From the NCBI RefSeq assembly GCF_017896165.1, contig NZ_JAFCNB010000010.1, forward strand, positions 62,001 to 126,000: a DNA stretch of 64,000 bases, in the 5' to 3' direction. Made by a program: the position numbers and the translations under genes. Positions 18,482 through 26,780 of the stretch are shown one piece after another. Position 1 is the stretch's first letter. Each line of letters begins with the position of its first letter. Below the pieces are notes generated by a model. That model had not been told where the DNA came from and ran no database searches. It saw only the letters and a program-made list of their open reading frames with translations. This stretch comes from Microbispora oryzae (GTDB taxonomy: Bacteria; Actinomycetota; Actinomycetes; Streptosporangiales; Streptosporangiaceae).

Positions 18482-19399
18482 CTACGCGGGTGCCTGCGCC
18501 CGGCGGCGAGAGACCGCCACCCCCGCCAGGCACAGCGCCCCACCGGCCAGCGTGAGCGGGCCGGGAACCTCGTCGAGCAGCACCCACGACATGATCACCA
18601 CCAGGGCGGGCACGAGGTAGGTGGTCGCGCCCATCCGGCCGGCCGTCGTGCGGGCCAGGGCGAACGCCCAGGTGGTGAAGGCGACGGCGGTCGGGCCGAC
18701 GCCGAGGTAGAGCATGTTCAGCGTCGCCGGCAGCGGGGCGCGCGCCGCCTCCGAGACGAGGACCCCCGCGAAGGGCAGGCAGGCCGCCGCCCCGAACAGG
18801 CAGCCGAACGTGGTCACCTGCAGCGCCCCCGCGTGCCGGAGCGCCGGCTTCTGGGCGACCGCCCCGCCCGCGTACGTCAACGCGGCCAGCACGCACAACA
18901 CCGCGCCGAGCGGGGAGGAACGGCCGCCGCCGGACATGGAGAGCCCGACGACCGCCGCGCCGGCGAACGACACCGCCATGCCGGCGAGCAGCGGCCGCGG
19001 CAGGCCCTCGCCGAGCAGTCTGCCGCCGAGGAGCGCGATGAGGATCGGCCCGATGTTGACCAGCAGCGCCGCCGTACCCGCGTCCACCTCCCGCTCGCCC
19101 CAGTTCAGCAGGACCATGTAGCCGCCGAACCAGAGGACTCCCGAGCAGACGATCCCCGGCCAGGCGGCACGGGCCGGCCATCCCGGCCGGCGAACCAGCG
19201 TGATCACGCCCAGCACGAGGGCCCCGGCGAGGAGCCGTCCCAGGGCCAGAGCTCCAGGAGAGTAGGCCTCTCCGGCGCTGCGGATGGAGACGAAGGCCGA
19301 AGCCCACAACAGGACCGTGACCCCCGCGGCCGCGAGGGCGGCGCGAGCCGCGGGACGGCGCGGCTCCTGGCGGCGGTCGACGCGCGATTCGGTTCTCAC
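18482..19399 (-). CDS. EamA/DMT-family transporter
   Basis: 305 residues, ten predicted membrane helices in two EamA repeats (about 20-150 and 160-290), the usual drug/metabolite transporter layout. The first helix contains VLLWASAFVSIR, and the second repeat ends with VLLDEVPGPLTLAGGALCLAGV, a typical EamA closing. Starts at a GTG. These proteins export amino acids, drugs or other metabolites; the substrate is unknown. Divergent from an ArsR-type regulator 153 bp away, which may control it. Confidence 0.88.
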   Translation of the reverse strand: MRTESRVDRRQEPRRPAARAALAAAGVTVLLWASAFVSIRSAGEAYSPGALALGRLLAGALVLGVITLVRRPGWPARAAWPGIVCSGVLWFGGYMVLLNWGEREVDAGTAALLVNIGPILIALLGGRLLGEGLPRPLLAGMAVSFAGAAVVGLSMSGGGRSSPLGAVLCVLAALTYAGGAVAQKPALRHAGALQVTTFGCLFGAAACLPFAGVLVSEAARAPLPATLNMLYLGVGPTAVAFTTWAFALARTTAGRMGATTYLVPALVVIMSWVLLDEVPGPLTLAGGALCLAGVAVSRRRAQAPA

Positions 19400-19552
19400 C
19401 CGGCCGACGCTAGGCCGGGGACGTTTCGCCGGATGACGAAATCTCCGTTAGCCGGACGGCGTTCCCGCGAGCCGGACGGCCCGGCGTTGCGCGGCCGCGT
19501 CGCCGCGGACTCTTCGGTCGCGACCGCAACGTGGGTGCCGCATCCTGGGGCC

Positions 19553-20278
19553 ATGCCGTCCATGTCTTCTTCCGAGCGTGTCACCTCGGGTCTGGCCGCA
19601 CTCGCCGCGCTCCTCGCCGACGAGACGCGGGCGCGGTTCTGCCTGGCGCTGCTCGACGGCCGGGCCTGGACGGCGGGCGAGCTGGCCCGGCACGCCGGAG
19701 TGGCCCCCTCCACCGCCAGCGCGCACATCGACCGGCTCGTCGGGGGCGGGTTACTCGCCGAGGAACGGCAGGGCCGGCACCGCTACGTGCGGCTGGCGGA
19801 CGCCCGGGTGGCCCACCTGATCGAGGACCTCGCGGCGCAGGCCGCGCCCGAGCACGGGCGGCCGGACGGGCCGCCCACGTTGCGGGCCGCGAGCGCGGCG
19901 GGGGCGCTGGCGCGCGGCCGCACCTGCTACGACCACCTGGCGGGCCGGCTCGGCATCGCCGTCACGGAGGCGATGACCGCACGCGGGTTGCTGCGCCAGG
20001 ACACCGGCTTCGCGCTCACGGACGCCGGTCTCCGCTGGTTCGCCGACCTGGGAGCGCCCCTCGCCCCGTCGGGCCGGCGCCCGCTGGCGCGCGGGTGCCT
20101 CGACTGGACCGAGCGCCGGCCACACCTGGCCGGGCTCGCCGGAGCGGCGCTGTGCCGCCACGCGCTGGAGGCGGGGTGGTGTGTGCGGATCGGCTCGGCC
20201 CGGGCCGTCAAGGTCACCCCAGAGGGGGAACGCGCGCTGGCGGAGCTGCTCGGACTACCGGCGGCGACCCTCCGGTGA
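19553..20278 (+). CDS. ArsR-type winged-helix regulator
   Basis: 241 residues. The N-terminal 100 residues form an ArsR winged helix: LAALLADETRARFCLALLDGRAWTAGELARHAGVAPSTASAHIDRLVGGGLLAEERQGRHRYVRL, where the core recognition helix is STASAHIDRL. The longer C-terminal half has no obvious metal ligands of the arsenic type apart from scattered Cys (GRTCYD, ARGCLDW, ALCRHAL) and may bind a small molecule. Two in-frame ATGs exist (19553, 19562). Being divergent from the EamA transporter, it probably controls that gene. Confidence 0.82.
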   Translation: MPSMSSSERVTSGLAALAALLADETRARFCLALLDGRAWTAGELARHAGVAPSTASAHIDRLVGGGLLAEERQGRHRYVRLADARVAHLIEDLAAQAAPEHGRPDGPPTLRAASAAGALARGRTCYDHLAGRLGIAVTEAMTARGLLRQDTGFALTDAGLRWFADLGAPLAPSGRRPLARGCLDWTERRPHLAGLAGAALCRHALEAGWCVRIGSARAVKVTPEGERALAELLGLPAATLR

Positions 20279-20310
20279 CCGGGGCGGGCGGAACGCCGGG
20301 AGCAGGCCGG

Positions 20311-20508
20311 TCAGGGGATGGTGCGTTCCGAGGGGACGGAGCCGTCCTTGAAGGCGTCGAGCAGGCCGGGCAGGTCCTGTGTGTCCAGCAGTTCCGCCCG
20401 GCATGGCGCGCACTCGTCGAGGTGGCGCTCGAACGCCTCGGCGTCGTCGTCGTCCAGCACTCCGAGAGCGTACGCGGCCACGTCGAAGTGAGGCGACGAC
20501 GCGGACAT
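20311..20508 (-). CDS. mini anti-sigma factor (zinc-finger ZAS domain)
   Basis: 65 residues, beginning MSASSPHFDVAAYALGVLDDDDAEAFERHLDECAPC. The HLDECAPC segment is the Hx3Cx2C zinc anti-sigma motif. The protein has no membrane helix and is much shorter than membrane anti-sigma factors, so it should act in the cytoplasm; loss or exchange of zinc could release the sigma factor. Its ATG overlaps the stop of the ECF sigma gene (ATGA at 20505-20508 region), so the pair is translationally coupled. It could instead be a truncated membrane anti-sigma factor. Confidence 0.8.
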   Translation of the reverse strand: MSASSPHFDVAAYALGVLDDDDAEAFERHLDECAPCRAELLDTQDLPGLLDAFKDGSVPSERTIP

Positions 20509-21080
20509 CAGCTGGCCACCCCCCTCTCCTTCAGGGCCGATCGAAGCGCGCGCATGGCGTAGAAAAGCCGCGACTTCACGGTACCGGGTGGGATGCCGAG
20601 AACCTCCGCGGCTTGGCTTACCGTCCGGTCGCGTAAGTATGTCTCTTCGATAACTTCGCGGTGCTGCCTTGACAGGCCGCGCAGCGCGTCGGCGACGACG
20701 ATCGCCGACAGCGTTCCCTCGGAGTCGTCGGACACCGCGACGCTGTCGTCCTCGGGGGCCTCCACCTCTCGGGGCCGGACGCCGCGGCGGCGGCGCCCGT
20801 CGATCACGATGCGGCGCGCGACGGTCAGGAGCCACGCCCACAGCAGCCCGGGCTCCCACGTCAGCTTCGCCGAGTTCCGCCAGGCACGCACCAGCGTCTC
20901 CTGGACGACGTCCTCCGCCCATTGCAGGTCGTCGCCGGTCGCCTTCCTCACATGACGCAGCAGCGGACCGCCGAACTCGCGGTACAGCTCCCTGATCAGG
21001 CGCTCATCCCGGTCAGAGTCATCCGTGTCGAAGGGGGCCAGACGCACGAACCGGCTGTCGAGTTGTCGACGCACGGCCAC
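20508..21080 (-). CDS. ECF-subfamily RNA polymerase sigma factor
   Basis: 190 residues. Sigma region 2 (about 28-95) contains WAEDVVQETLVRAWRN and WLLTVARRIVIDGRRRR; region 4 (about 130-185) contains VIEETYLRDRTVSQAAEVLGIPPGTVKSRLFYAMRALR, the -35-binding helix-turn-helix. Regions 1 and 3 are missing, as in ECF factors. It is coupled to a mini anti-sigma gene and divergent from the redox operon starting at 21205; a candidate ECF promoter lies in the gap. The inducing signal is unknown. Confidence 0.93.
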   Translation of the reverse strand: MAVRRQLDSRFVRLAPFDTDDSDRDERLIRELYREFGGPLLRHVRKATGDDLQWAEDVVQETLVRAWRNSAKLTWEPGLLWAWLLTVARRIVIDGRRRRGVRPREVEAPEDDSVAVSDDSEGTLSAIVVADALRGLSRQHREVIEETYLRDRTVSQAAEVLGIPPGTVKSRLFYAMRALRSALKERGVAS

Positions 21081-21147
21081 ATATTTGCACCGTCCTTACT
21101 GTCACGTACACCTCATCCGTAACTCCAGTCATTTCTAACTATTTGGT

Positions 21148-21174
21148 GAACCATCCCCCGGGACGGCCGCGTAC
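21148..21174 (+). promoter_or_regulatory. candidate ECF-type promoter of the redox operon
   Basis: GAACC (21148-21152), a 17-bp spacer and CGTAC (21170-21174) resemble the GAAC...CGT/GTC pattern used by many ECF sigma factors. It is followed by the ribosome site AAAGGAG and the ATG at 21205. Dependence on the divergent sigma factor is inference. Confidence 0.35.
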
Positions 21175-21204
21175 CTCACACCGAAGGTCACGAAAGGAGA
21201 CGGG

Positions 21205-21792
21205 ATGCGGTTGCGGTTCGGGGAGCTCCTGGTGCTCGGTGTCTTTCTCTTCGCGGCGGCCATCACGGTGATCGTGGTGGTCCCGCGGAGCGCGTCGTCC
21301 GAGGCGGGCTGGACGCGGACCCCCTACGGCCCGCTGAGCCCGGCCGACCGCGACCTGCTGATACGGGTGCGGCGCGCCGGTCTCTGGGCGATCCCCGCAG
21401 GCCGCTGGGCCCAGGACCGGGCGAGCAGCGGCAAGGTCAAGGACGTGGGCAGGCACCTCGTGGAGGACCACACCAAACTCGCCGCTGCGGTCGGGCAGCT
21501 CGCCGCCAAACTCGCCGTGCCGCTGCCCGACGAGCCCGGCCCGGACCAGCGCGGATGGCTGGACGAGATGGCGGCGGCCCGCGGCGCCGACTTCGACCGC
21601 GTCTTCACCGACCGCCTGCGCGACGCCGACGGCACGGTGCTGACCTTCGTCTCCGGAGTGCGCGCGGGCACCCGCAACAGCCTGATCCGCGACTTCGCCG
21701 GGCAGGCGGTCGACGTCGTGCTGAAGCAGATGACCCTGCTCGAAGGCACCGGCCTCGTCGACTACTCCACGCTGCCCACTCCCTCTCTCTAA
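21205..21792 (+). CDS. DUF4142 (ferritin-like) extracytoplasmic protein
   Basis: 195 residues: one N-terminal membrane helix or signal (about 7-27), then a helical domain (about 40-185) of the DUF4142 type, with LSPADRDLLIRVRRAGLWAIPAGRWAQDRASSGKVKDVGRHLVEDHTKL as its first half. DUF4142 proteins share a ferritin-like four-helix fold but usually no clear metal site; their role is unsettled. A strong AAAGGAG ribosome site precedes the ATG. It is the first gene of a three-gene co-directional set with a haem-like membrane protein and a NuoF fusion. Confidence 0.82.
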   Translation: MRLRFGELLVLGVFLFAAAITVIVVVPRSASSEAGWTRTPYGPLSPADRDLLIRVRRAGLWAIPAGRWAQDRASSGKVKDVGRHLVEDHTKLAAAVGQLAAKLAVPLPDEPGPDQRGWLDEMAAARGADFDRVFTDRLRDADGTVLTFVSGVRAGTRNSLIRDFAGQAVDVVLKQMTLLEGTGLVDYSTLPTPSL

Positions 21793-21834
21793 CCTCTCCA
21801 GCCGTCTCCGGCCGTCATCGGTCAAGGAGGATCC

Positions 21835-22611
21835 ATGCGGAGCGTACGGATCGGCCTGGGCGCCCTGGTCACCCTCGTCGTCACCGGAGGGCTCGCCGCC
21901 ACCCGGACCACCGGCGGCGCGGCGTTCCTGGCCGGGGCCCAGTCGTTTCTCACGTTCTACGCCGGCGTCTTCTCGCTCGTCGGCCTCACGGCGACGGTCG
22001 GGCTCGGCCTGGCCGCCACCGACCGCGTCGTCCTGCCCATCGCGCAGCGGGTGCGCGTCCAGCTCCTCCACCGCGCCATGGCGCTGCTCGGCGTCGGCTT
22101 CCTGATCGTGCACATCGGCATGAAGATCGCCGCCGGGGTGGTGCCGCCGTACGGGTCGGTGCTCCCCACCACGAACGTCTACGTGTCGACGGGCGCCGTC
22201 GCGTCCGACCTGTTCGTCGTCATCGTCGCGACCGGCGTGATGCGGGGCAGGTTCGCCCAGGCGGAGCGGCCCTGGATGTGGCGCGGGCTGCACGACCTGG
22301 CCTACCTCGCCTGGCCGGCGGCGATCCTGCACGGCCTGACGGCCGGCCGGGCCGCCGCCCCCTGGGTGACCTTCAGCTACGTGGCCTGCATGGTGGCGGC
22401 CGGCACGGCGCTGCTGATCCGGTTCGCGGCCGCCACCCGGCCCGCCCGGCAGGCCGCGACCGGCGAGTGGAGCGCCGCCCCCCTCCGCCGCAGCGGGCAC
22501 GCCGGTCTCGGCGAGACCCGCACCGCCCATACGCCGCCCGCCCGCGGGCGGACCGGAGAACAAGCCCCCGAGCGGACACCCCAGGAACCCAGGCTCCGGA
22601 GGATCGTGTGA
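21835..22611 (+). CDS. ferric reductase-like / haem-type membrane protein
   Basis: 258 residues with five to six membrane helices (about 5-25, 35-60, 75-95, 120-140, 150-170, 180-200). Paired histidines in facing helices (LLHRAMALLGVGFLIVHIG and LHDLAYLAWPAAILHGL) are spaced like the bis-His haem ligands of ferric reductase and cytochrome b domains. The last 50 residues are a charged cytoplasmic tail. It starts 42 bases after the DUF4142 gene behind AAGGAGG and its stop overlaps the GTG of the NuoF fusion. It probably carries electrons from that flavoprotein across the membrane. Confidence 0.8.
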   Translation: MRSVRIGLGALVTLVVTGGLAATRTTGGAAFLAGAQSFLTFYAGVFSLVGLTATVGLGLAATDRVVLPIAQRVRVQLLHRAMALLGVGFLIVHIGMKIAAGVVPPYGSVLPTTNVYVSTGAVASDLFVVIVATGVMRGRFAQAERPWMWRGLHDLAYLAWPAAILHGLTAGRAAAPWVTFSYVACMVAAGTALLIRFAAATRPARQAATGEWSAAPLRRSGHAGLGETRTAHTPPARGRTGEQAPERTPQEPRLRRIV

Positions 22612-24065
22612 TTCCCTACCGCGTCTCCCACGTCAAACGGCTCGGCGCGGCCCGGCTCACCGCCGGGCTCGACGACCACCGCAGGCTCGATCTCAACGCC
22701 CACTACAGGTACCACGACCGGCTCCGGGGCCAGACCGTGGACGCGCTCGTCTCGATGGCCGAGGAGGTGGACCTGAGGGGGCGGGGCGGCGCCGGATTCC
22801 CGTTCGCGCGCAAGCTGCGCGCCGTGGCCTCCCGTGCCCGCGACAGCCAGACCGTCGTGCTGGTCAACGCCGCCGAGGGCGAGCCGGCCAGCCTCAAGGA
22901 CAAGACCCTGCTCACCCGTGCCCCCCACCTCGTGCTTGAGGGCGCCCTGCTCGCGGCCAGCGCGCTCAACTCCAGGGAGGTGGTGATCGCGGTCGGCGCG
23001 GGCGAGCTGGCCGAGGCCTCGGTCACCGCCGCCGTGGCCGAACGCGGGCTGACCGGCCTCGTCCGCGTCGCCGGCATCCAGGAGAGGTTCATCTCCGGTG
23101 AGGGCGGCGCGCTCGTCCGCGCGGTCAACGGGGAGGGCGGCCTGCCCCCCGGCCGGAAGGTCCGGTCCAGCGACAGCGGAGTGGACGGCCTGCCCACACT
23201 GCTGTCGAACACCGAGACGTTCGCCCAGCTCGCCGTACTCGCCGAGCTGGGCCCGGAGGAGTACGGCGCGGTGGGCACCGTGCAGGAGCCGGGGACGATC
23301 CTGCTGACGGTCGGCGGCTCTGTGGGCGCCCCCGCGGTCGTCGAGGTTCCGCCGGGGGTGCGGCTGGCCGACGTGCTCGACCTGTGCGGGGCGGAGATCG
23401 GCGACGGCCTGCTCCTCGGCGGCTACCACGGCACGTGGATGTCGGCCGACAGCGCGTACGGCGCGATCCTGTCCCGGCGCGGCGCGAAGGAGGCGGGCGG
23501 CGAGCTGGGCGCGGGCATCGTCGTGGTCCTGGGCGAGGACACCTGCCCGCTCGGCGAGACCGCCCGGGTGGCGACCTATCTGGCGGCGCAGTCGGCCGGG
23601 CAGTGCGGGCCCTGCCGGCTCGGCCTGCCCGACCTCGCGCGGGCCTGCCGGCAGCTCCAGGACGGCGACCCGGACGGCCCCGACCTGGTCCGGCGGGCCG
23701 CCTCCGCGGTGAAGGGGCGGGGAGCGTGTTTCCATCCCGACGGCTCGGCCCGGTTCGCGCTGTCGGCGCTGGACGCGTTCGCTAGCGACGTCGAGGAGCA
23801 CCGCTTCCACGGCGGCTGCGGGCGGGAGACGAAGGGGGTGCTCCCGCTGCCGATCGAGGAGGCGCTGGACGCCCGGCTCGTCGTGGACTGGACGCGCTGC
23901 CAGGGCCACGGCCTGTGCGCGCATCTCGTGCCGGAGCTGGTCAAGCTCGACCATCACGGGTTTCCGGTGTTCATGGACAGCGGCGTCCCATCGTGGCTTG
24001 TCGGCGACGCGCAGAAGGCCGTGGAGATGTGTCCCGCACTGGCCCTGCGAATAGGGACGAAGTGA
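22608..24065 (+). CDS. NuoF-like flavoprotein fused to a ferredoxin domain
   Basis: 485 residues from a GTG overlapping the previous stop (GTGA). Residues about 45-330 match the FMN/NADH module of complex I subunit NuoF: LRGRGGAGFPFARKL and VNAAEGEPAS for FMN binding, then an SLBB-like part. QCGPCRLG with later GACFHP fits the [4Fe-4S] site. The last 60 residues are a single-cluster ferredoxin (DWTRCQGHGLCAHLV ... EMCPALALRI). No other complex I subunits are nearby, so it is not part of Nuo. I infer an NAD(P)H-linked electron input for the membrane haem protein. Confidence 0.87.
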   Translation: MIPYRVSHVKRLGAARLTAGLDDHRRLDLNAHYRYHDRLRGQTVDALVSMAEEVDLRGRGGAGFPFARKLRAVASRARDSQTVVLVNAAEGEPASLKDKTLLTRAPHLVLEGALLAASALNSREVVIAVGAGELAEASVTAAVAERGLTGLVRVAGIQERFISGEGGALVRAVNGEGGLPPGRKVRSSDSGVDGLPTLLSNTETFAQLAVLAELGPEEYGAVGTVQEPGTILLTVGGSVGAPAVVEVPPGVRLADVLDLCGAEIGDGLLLGGYHGTWMSADSAYGAILSRRGAKEAGGELGAGIVVVLGEDTCPLGETARVATYLAAQSAGQCGPCRLGLPDLARACRQLQDGDPDGPDLVRRAASAVKGRGACFHPDGSARFALSALDAFASDVEEHRFHGGCGRETKGVLPLPIEEALDARLVVDWTRCQGHGLCAHLVPELVKLDHHGFPVFMDSGVPSWLVGDAQKAVEMCPALALRIGTK

Positions 24066-24137
24066 TGGATCTGTAACCAACCGGACCGGACGAGCGTGCG
24101 TCTCAACGAGGTAGATCACCACCTCGGGGAGTACGAC

Positions 24138-25634
24138 ATGATCAGCAGACGGAGCTTCCTCCGGGTCTCGGCGCTCGCCGGGGCCGTCGCCGCGTCCGGT
24201 GCCTCCTGCGCGGCGGGCGCGTCAGGCGCGGCCGCTCGCGTCTCCGGCGCCGCGGGCCCGCGTCCCGCCGACTGGTCCGCGCTCGGCCGCGGGCTGGCCG
24301 GCACGCTGATCCGTCCAGGCGACGCGTCGTACGACAACGCCCGCCGGGTGTTCAACTCGGCCTTCGACTCCGTGCGGCCGGCCGGGGTGGCGTACTGCTC
24401 GACGGCGGCCGACGTGTCGGAGTGCCTGGCCTTCGCCCGGAAGTTCAAGGTGCCGGTGACCTCGCGGTCGGGCGGCCACAGCTACGCGGGCTGGTCCACC
24501 GGCACCGGGCTGGTCGTCGACGTGTCGCCGATGAGCAAGGTGTCCTACTCGGGCGGCCACGCCACGGTCGGCGCCGGCGCGCGCCTGGTCGACGTCTACG
24601 CCAAGCTGGCCGCGCACGGGGTCTCCATCCCGGCGGGCTCCTGCCCGACCGTCGGCGTGGCCGGGCTGACCCTGGGCGGCGGCATCGGCGTGGTGTCGCG
24701 GCAGTACGGCCTGACCTGCGACGTGCTTGAGTCCCTGAAGGTCGTCACGGCGGACGGGAAGACGCTGACCTGCTCGCCGACGTCACACCCCGACCTCTAC
24801 TGGGCCTCCCGGGGAGGCGGCGGCGGCAACTTCGGCGTGGCGACGTCGTTCACGTTCCGGACCCATCAGACGCGTTCCGTGACCCTGTTCTTCCTGCACT
24901 GGCCGTGGTCGAAGGCCGCGGCGGTGCTGAAGGCGTGGCAGTCCTGGGCGCCGTCCGCCCCCGACGCGCTGTGGTCCAACTGTCACCTCAACCACGACCC
25001 GTCGCTCGACGTGATGGTCGGCGGGCTCTACCTCGGTGGCAGGACGGCCTGCGAGAACCTGCTGCAGAAGCTCGTCGACCGGATCGGCTCCGGTCCCTCG
25101 TCGCGTTACGTCGCCACGTCGGCGTACGACCACGCGATGATGGTCGAGGCGGGCTGCGCGTCGTCGTCCGTGGCCCAGTGTCACCGCCCCGGCACCCTGC
25201 CCGGGCAGAATCCGGGCGGGAAGCTCGTCCGCGACTCGTTCTCCGCCAAGTCGCACTTCGCCTACACGCCGCTGACCTCCGCCGGGATCAAGGCGCTGCT
25301 GGCCCAGGTGGCCGCGCCGGGACGGCACTCCGTGCTGCTCGACGCGCTCGGCGGCGCGGTCGCCCGGGTCCGTCCCGACGCCACCGCCTTCCCGCATCGC
25401 AAGGCGCTGTTCGGCGTGCAGTACTACGCCCACTTCGGCGGCGCCGCAGGCTGGGCCAGGACCGCCCACGCCGCCATGCGGCCGTACCTCGGCGACCACG
25501 CGTACGTGAACTACGCCGACCCCGAGCTGAAGAACTGGCGGCAGCAGTACTACGGCGCCAACGCCGCCCGGCTGGCCCAGGTCAAGGCGGCGTACGACCC
25601 CGGCAGGCTGTTCCGTCTCCCCCAGGGTGTCTGA
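24138..25634 (+). CDS. Tat-exported FAD oxidase of the berberine-bridge type
   Basis: 498 residues. The N-terminus SRRSFLRVSALAGAVAASG is a twin-arginine signal. The FAD domain contains RSGGHSYAGWS (His for the 8-alpha bond) and GSCPTVGVAGLTLGGGIG (Cys for the 6-S bond), so bicovalent flavin is likely. The C-terminal YVNYADPELKNWRQQYYGANAARLAQVKAAYDP is the BBE domain. Such enzymes oxidise sugars, alkaloids or other metabolites with oxygen. It lies 72 bases after the NuoF fusion, same strand, so may join that transcript. Confidence 0.92.
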   Translation: MISRRSFLRVSALAGAVAASGASCAAGASGAAARVSGAAGPRPADWSALGRGLAGTLIRPGDASYDNARRVFNSAFDSVRPAGVAYCSTAADVSECLAFARKFKVPVTSRSGGHSYAGWSTGTGLVVDVSPMSKVSYSGGHATVGAGARLVDVYAKLAAHGVSIPAGSCPTVGVAGLTLGGGIGVVSRQYGLTCDVLESLKVVTADGKTLTCSPTSHPDLYWASRGGGGGNFGVATSFTFRTHQTRSVTLFFLHWPWSKAAAVLKAWQSWAPSAPDALWSNCHLNHDPSLDVMVGGLYLGGRTACENLLQKLVDRIGSGPSSRYVATSAYDHAMMVEAGCASSSVAQCHRPGTLPGQNPGGKLVRDSFSAKSHFAYTPLTSAGIKALLAQVAAPGRHSVLLDALGGAVARVRPDATAFPHRKALFGVQYYAHFGGAAGWARTAHAAMRPYLGDHAYVNYADPELKNWRQQYYGANAARLAQVKAAYDPGRLFRLPQGV

Positions 25635-25640
25635 CCGGGT

Positions 25641-26477
25641 TCAGCGTTTGACGCCCACCCCGCCGAAGCACGGCACGCCGGGACCCAGCTGCTCGGAAAG
25701 GACCCTCGCGTCGGGCCGCCACCGCCGGACGTTCACCAACCCCGGCGGCACCAGCTCCAGCCCGTCGAAGAACCGCGTCACCTCGTCGAAGGTCCGCGGC
25801 GCGACCTGCGCGTTCGCCCGGTCATAGGGCCGGGCGCCCCGCAACAGCTCCGGGCGGTACTCCACATGTGAGACCACCAGGAACGATCCCGGAGCCATCG
25901 CGTCGACCAGCGCCCGCACGGCCCCATAGGGGTCCTCGTGGTCGTGGACGAAGTGCAGCACCGCGACCAGCAGCACCGCCACCGGCTCCGACAGGTCCAG
26001 CACCCCACGCACATCCGGATCGGTCAGGATCTCATCCGGCCCGCGTACGTCGCCCAGGACGACCCGGGTCCGCGCGTCGGTGGCGAGCAGCGCCCGCGCG
26101 TGCGCCAGCACGACCGGGTCGTTGTCGACGTACACCACCCGGCACTCGGGGTCGACGCCCTGGGCGACCTGATGCACATTCGCCCCGGTCGGCAGGCCCG
26201 CCCCGATATCGAGGAACTGACGGATCCCCGCCTCCCCCGCCAGGAATCGAACCGCCCGGCCGAGGAACGCCCGATTTCCCCGCGCGACCTCCCGGGTAAT
26301 AGGCGCGACCGCCATCACCTGCTCGGCCGCCTCCCGATCGGCCGCGAAATTGTCCTTACCGCCCAGGAAGAAGTCGTACATTCGCGCCACATTGGGCCGG
26401 TTGGTGTCCAGTCCGGGCGGCAACGCCGGGCCTGATCCCCAATCCGCCGTATCCGCCGAGCCCTCGCGCTCCGCCAC
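25641..26477 (-). CDS. DUF574-type SAM-dependent methyltransferase
   Basis: 278 residues starting at a GTG behind GGAGG. It has the actinobacterial DUF574 (methyltransferase 19) signature: NRPNVARMYDFFLGGKDNFAADREAAEQV, then FLDIGAGLPTGANVHQVAQ as the SAM-binding loop and VVYVDNDPVVLAHARALL. Such proteins are very numerous in actinomycetes; the few studied are methyltransferases or regulators, and most substrates are unknown. It converges on the FAD oxidase gene with 6 bases between stops. Confidence 0.92.
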   Translation of the reverse strand: MAEREGSADTADWGSGPALPPGLDTNRPNVARMYDFFLGGKDNFAADREAAEQVMAVAPITREVARGNRAFLGRAVRFLAGEAGIRQFLDIGAGLPTGANVHQVAQGVDPECRVVYVDNDPVVLAHARALLATDARTRVVLGDVRGPDEILTDPDVRGVLDLSEPVAVLLVAVLHFVHDHEDPYGAVRALVDAMAPGSFLVVSHVEYRPELLRGARPYDRANAQVAPRTFDEVTRFFDGLELVPPGLVNVRRWRPDARVLSEQLGPGVPCFGGVGVKR

Positions 26478-26780
26478 GGCCGCACCTCCACTGTGCGATC
26501 AAGGGGGCCACACGGTACTTCCACGGGCCCCGAACCGCTTACCGACCATTCCCCGAAACTTTGCCGCATGCGCCGCAAAGACGCGAGTAAGGGACGTCGC
26601 TGGAGGAGGCGTCACCGCTACAGGTCGTCCGGCAATACCCGGAATGCTCTGTGTGTCGTCAACGGAGGCACCGGAGTAATGCTTTTGTCGTCACTGATTG
26701 TGATAGTCATTTTACGCAGGGCAATCAATCGGGGGGATCCTTGAGCGTTTCTCGGTCCCGCGTCACGGGGAGGGCGGCAC
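26478..26780. other. 303-bp spacer with a possible micro-ORF
   Basis: The gap between the methyltransferase (minus) and the transporter operon (plus) must hold both promoters. Only one item stands out: a 21-codon hydrophobic reading frame at 26679-26744, listed separately. No repeat or RNA gene was recognised. Confidence 0.5.
26679..26744 (+). CDS. possible hydrophobic micropeptide
   Basis: An ATG preceded by CGGAGTA opens a 21-residue frame, MLLSSLIVIVILRRAINRGDP, with one membrane-length hydrophobic run and a positively charged end. Its codons are AT-rich, unlike neighbours. It could be a leader peptide or a small membrane peptide upstream of the transporter-terpene operon, or chance. The longer in-frame extension upstream is arginine-rich and unconvincing. 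Confidence 0.25.
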   Translation: MLLSSLIVIVILRRAINRGDP

